Below, piece by piece: positions 61,209-64,000 of a DNA stretch of 64,000 bases. The notes below the pieces were generated by a model. The model did no database searches. It saw only the letters and a program-made list of their open reading frames with translations, and was not told where the DNA came from. Source of the stretch: Albimonas sp963977235. GTDB lineage: Bacteria > Pseudomonadota > Alphaproteobacteria > Rhodobacterales > Rhodobacteraceae. A program made the position numbers and the translations under genes. The first letter of the stretch is position 1. Every line of letters starts with the position of its first letter. The stretch spans positions 1-64,000 of the forward strand of contig NZ_CAXBOD010000020.1 of assembly GCF_963977235.1 (NCBI RefSeq), read 5' to 3'.

Positions 61209-62009
61209 GGAATTAGACACGTAAACCGGCTGTCGCCCTGAAACACGATGCGATAGGCCCCGGGCATGCGCCGCATCTCCTACGCCCGCCATCGCTTCCC
61301 GCCGGCCATCATCCAGCACGCGGTCTGGCTCTACCTCCGCTTCGCCCTGAGCTATCGCGATGTCGAGGACCTGCTCGCAGAGCGTGGCATCGACGCCTCC
61401 TACGAGACCGTCCGCCGCTGGACGCTCAAGTTCGGCGCCGCCTACGCGCAGCGGATCCGGGCGGGGCGCAGGCGGCCGAGCAGCCGCTGGCATCTGGACG
61501 AGGCCCTCATCCGAATTCAGGGCCGGTTTCACTATCTCTGGCGCGCCGTTGATGACGAGGGCGAGGTGCTCGAGGTGATCGTTCAGCCGCGACGTGACCG
61601 GAAGGCGGCGCTGAAGCTGCTGCGCAAGCTTCTGAAGCGGCAGGGTTTCGTACCTGACGCGATCGTGACCGACCGGCTGCGCTCCTACGGCGCGGCCTTG
61701 CGGGATCTCGCCCTGGAGGAGCGCCACGTGATCGGCGGCCAGTCGAACAACCGGGCCGAGGTTTCGCATCAACCCACCCGCAAGCGGGAGCGCCAAAGGC
61801 GCGGGGTCGGATCGCCTGGTTCAGCCCAGCGTTTCTTGTCGACCCACGCCGCCGCCTACAACCACTTCGACATCCAGCGCCACCTGATCGCCCGCCGAAC
61901 GATGAAGTCGCTCCGGGCGGAGGCCTTCGCGACCTGGCGCGAGATCGCCACCGCCTCAGGGCGGGCCCTGTGCGGCTCGCGGGCGCCTGGTCATCTACGT
62001 GACAATGCC
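61209..62009 (+). mobile_element. IS6-family insertion sequence, second complete copy
   Basis: About 801 bp, inserted in the IS6 fragment at 61016-61208. The left end is GACACGTAAACCGG-like and the right end CATCTACGTGACAATGCC matches the complete copy at 25410. Its transposase gene starts at ATG 61266. Confidence 0.85.
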
Positions 62010-62015
62010 AAGTGA
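61266..62015 (+). CDS. IS6-family transposase with read-through C-terminus
   Basis: 249 residues, close to the transposase at 25461 (WHLDEALI, AIVTDRLRSY, NNRAEVSHQPTRKRERQRR). Where the first copy ends EIAAA-stop, here the stop codon is TCA, so the frame continues 16 more residues (SGRALCGSRAPGHLRDNAK) through the IS end and stops 6 bp outside. It may still be active. Confidence 0.88.
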   Translation: MRRISYARHRFPPAIIQHAVWLYLRFALSYRDVEDLLAERGIDASYETVRRWTLKFGAAYAQRIRAGRRRPSSRWHLDEALIRIQGRFHYLWRAVDDEGEVLEVIVQPRRDRKAALKLLRKLLKRQGFVPDAIVTDRLRSYGAALRDLALEERHVIGGQSNNRAEVSHQPTRKRERQRRGVGSPGSAQRFLSTHAAAYNHFDIQRHLIARRTMKSLRAEAFATWREIATASGRALCGSRAPGHLRDNAK

Positions 62016-62020
62016 CGGCA

Positions 62021-62139
62021 CCAGACGGCGTGCTGGATGATGGCCGGCGGGAAACGGTGGCGGGCGTACGAGATGCGACGCATGCTCGAGCCTATCGCAT
62101 CGCGCTCCGGGCGACCATCGGGTTTACGTGTCAATTGCC
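62021..62139 (-). mobile_element. IS6-family fragment (transposase N-terminus)
   Basis: Reading minus, the end GGCAATTGACACGTAAACC at 62139 is followed by MRRISYARHRFPPAIIQHAVW, after which similarity stops at 62021. It is oriented against the complete copy, 11 bp away. Confidence 0.8.
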
Positions 62140-62389
62140 ATGGGCGCACTGGAAGATGGTTGGTGGTGTGACTCTGGCACTTGGGGCCGGATCAGGCTTC
62201 CGGCGTCTACGCCGGGCGCGCGCGATCCAGGCGCGAGGCGCCGTGGCGGCGTCGCATCCCGCAGAGTTGCATGATGGCAACGGTCGCCCACCGCGCCCGA
62301 CCGCAGCTGCGAGGGCGCTCTGAAGCCGATTGTGATTGCGATCAGCTACCTCTTACGTGTGCGCGAGAGCCGGAGAGTGAAGCGAATAC
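62140..62389. other. Gene-free stretch before the RTX gene
   Basis: No gene is recognised. It probably contains the promoter of the RTX gene; GGAGAGTGAAGCG sits 5-18 bp before ATG 62390. Confidence 0.5.
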
Positions 62390-64000
62390 ATGCCCATAGC
62401 GTATTGGAAGCGAGCATTGCCCACGCCGGGCGGCTACGGACGCGTCTACAGCCCCTCCATCGCCGCGTTGCCGGATGGAGGAACCGCCGTCGCCTACATC
62501 TGGAGAAACGAGGACGGCAATTCTGAGACGGTCATCGACGTCTATGACGTCTTCGGCCGGTTGGAGTCCTGGCTGGACGGGCTTTCGGGCAGCGTCAACA
62601 TCCGCGATGTGGAGTTGTTCGGCCTCGCCGACAGCGGCTTCGGACTCGTCCAGGAGTGGAGCAGCTACCACTCCACCGCTCCATCCAGGCGCAGCTCGCC
62701 ATCCTGGGGCCGGATGGCTATTCGGTGCGCAATGACCCTGACAACATCAACTATCGGGCCACGGGCGGAGGCACCCCTCTGATACCCAAAGCCGCCTCGT
62801 CGGAAGCCGAAGGCGTCGCAGCGCTGGGTGAAGACGGGCGCACGCTGATGGCGTCGTGGTGGCAGTTCACCAGTCGCGGCGTCGTCCACAGGAACACGCA
62901 TGCCGACATCTATGACGTGTCGGATCCCTCGCTGCACATCGAGGTTTCGCTGATGGCCGACGTGCTCGACGCCATCTTCACGCCCACGGACGTGGCGCCG
63001 CTTGCAGGCGGGGGGTGGATCGTCGGCGGCATGGCCAACTCCCACGACCTCAATCGGTCCGCCCCCGCCCATGTGCGGATCACCTCCGACGGCGAGGTCT
63101 CGGCGCTGACCTGGGACATGACGAGGACGGGCAACGACTCCGGCACGCAGGTCGTCGGTCTCGCCGGCGGCGGCTGGGCCTCGGTCCACATCTTCCGGGG
63201 CCTCAACGAGCCGGACTGCCGCGTCCTGATGGACGTCTACCGCCCCGACGGGACGCGGGCGAAGAACGACGCCGTCGTCGGCGCAACCGGCGGCGAGTGG
63301 CCCGGCCCGGAGCGCCCGGACGGCTCCGATGCGCTCGACGCGGTGGCGCTCAAGGACGGGGGCTTCCTGGTGACGTGGCTCTCCAACAACAAGCAGCGCG
63401 TCCTGCTCCAGCGCTTCGACGAGGACGGGGACGCGGTCGGAACGCGCATGACCCTGGCAAAGGGGGCAAGCTATGACATGCACGCGCCTCGCCTGGAGCT
63501 GCTCCAGGACGGGCGCGTCGCGTTCAGCTATCTCGATCGCGGAATAGCCTCGACGTGGGGCGAGGCCCATGCGGGGATCCTCGACCCCAGAGGCGGCGTC
63601 TACGTCGGCGACGGCGGGGCGGATGTGCTGGTGGCCCGCCGTGCGGGCGGCGAACTACGCGGCCAGGGCGGCGACGACATCTTGGTGGGCCTGGGCGGCA
63701 AGGATGTCCTGCGCGGCGGTCGCGGCGACGATGCGGCGTTCGGCGGCGGCGGCCGCGACCGTCTCTACGGCGACCAGGGCGACGACCTGTTCTACGGGCA
63801 GGGCGGCGCGGATCGCCTCTTCGGCGGCAGCGGCAATGACAGCCTTTTCGGCGGAGGCGGCAACGACCGGCTCTTGGGCGGAGGCGGACGCGACCTTCTA
63901 GTGGGCGGCGGGGGACGAGACCACCTGTTCGGTGGCGGCGGAAACGACGTGCTCGTCGGCGGCAAGGGCAACGACCGGACGACCGGCGGCAAGGGGGCCG
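62390..64000 (+). pseudogene. RTX (hemolysin-type calcium-binding) protein, frameshifted, runs off the window
   Basis: The N-terminus MPIAYWKRALPTPGGYGRVYSPSIAALPDGGTAVAYI and later stretches (SFIAALPDGG-like, GGGWIVGGMANSHD, DGGFLVTWLS) resemble Ca-binding adhesins or proteases with repeated strand modules. A frame break near 62680-62683 shifts the frame from 2 to 1 (...SYHSTA, then IQAQLAILGPDGY), consistent with one lost base. From about 63649 at least 12 nonapeptide GGxGxDxLx repeats follow (GQGGDDILV, GGGGRDRLY, GGSGNDSLF and so on), which bind calcium and mark type I secretion. The secretion signal lies beyond 64000. A sequencing error could also explain the break. Confidence 0.8.

Noticed and set aside
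1..64000. CRISPR arrays, rRNA or tRNA genes, riboswitches
   Set aside because: No spaced direct-repeat array, tRNA-like cloverleaf or rRNA sequence was recognised on reading; a dedicated covariance-model search was not possible.

Overview
The window is about 69% GC by eye, and its genes overlap tightly (ATGA and TGATG junctions). Together with the DUF2924-recombinase pair, TRAP transporters, a NiCoT cobalt permease and FixL/FixJ-type regulators, this points to a chromosome or large replicon of an alphaproteobacterium, perhaps of Rhodobacterales or Rhodospirillales type. That taxonomic call is inference from gene content. No rRNA, tRNA or CRISPR array was seen.

Layout. 1-278: tail of a chloroperoxidase-like hydrolase. 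800-6320: decayed prophage-like or mobile region with DUF3489/DUF2924 remnants, an intact large serine recombinase, a CAGGGAA repeat cluster, a truncated ImmA/IrrE peptidase, a ParB-methyltransferase with a premature TAG, a DUF5681 protein with an upstream in-frame TAA, and an IS5 remnant. 6452-16468: compact eight-gene operon pairing a BcsB/GT2 exopolysaccharide synthase with an Hpt protein, a hybrid-like sensor kinase, two response regulators (one with a degenerate GGDEF domain) and an outer-membrane barrel. 16590-17440: degenerate IS3-family element. 17492-18853: AhpD-like protein and divergent TetR regulator with twin operators. 18873-25328: sugar-acid catabolism (RraA-like, KDG kinase, SDR) and a DctPQM TRAP transporter under a GntR regulator, with the same 21-bp element in both divergent promoters. 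25410-26585: IS6 element and IS256 remnant.

26647-57259: a long accessory block of redox, stress and small-molecule genes: cytochrome c, pyruvate-oxidase-like enzyme, enolase-superfamily enzyme, ABM monooxygenase, two Yellow/MRJP-like proteins, a three-subunit cobalt nitrile-hydratase/thiocyanate-hydrolase-like operon with aquaporin and cobalt transporter, chloroperoxidase, hydrolase-OsmC fusion, isochorismatase, IorAB molybdoenzyme, AhpD proteins, SDRs, thiolase and Dps. It also holds a FixJ-type regulator, a lone receiver and a FixL-like kinase. Many of its promoters carry a dyad of the form ATAC-N4-GTAT, which suggests a single regulon.

57293-60514: AaeAXB-type efflux operon. 60703-62139: flavin monooxygenase remnant cut by nested IS6 copies. 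62390-64000: RTX (GGxGxDxLx) protein with a frameshift, running off the window end.
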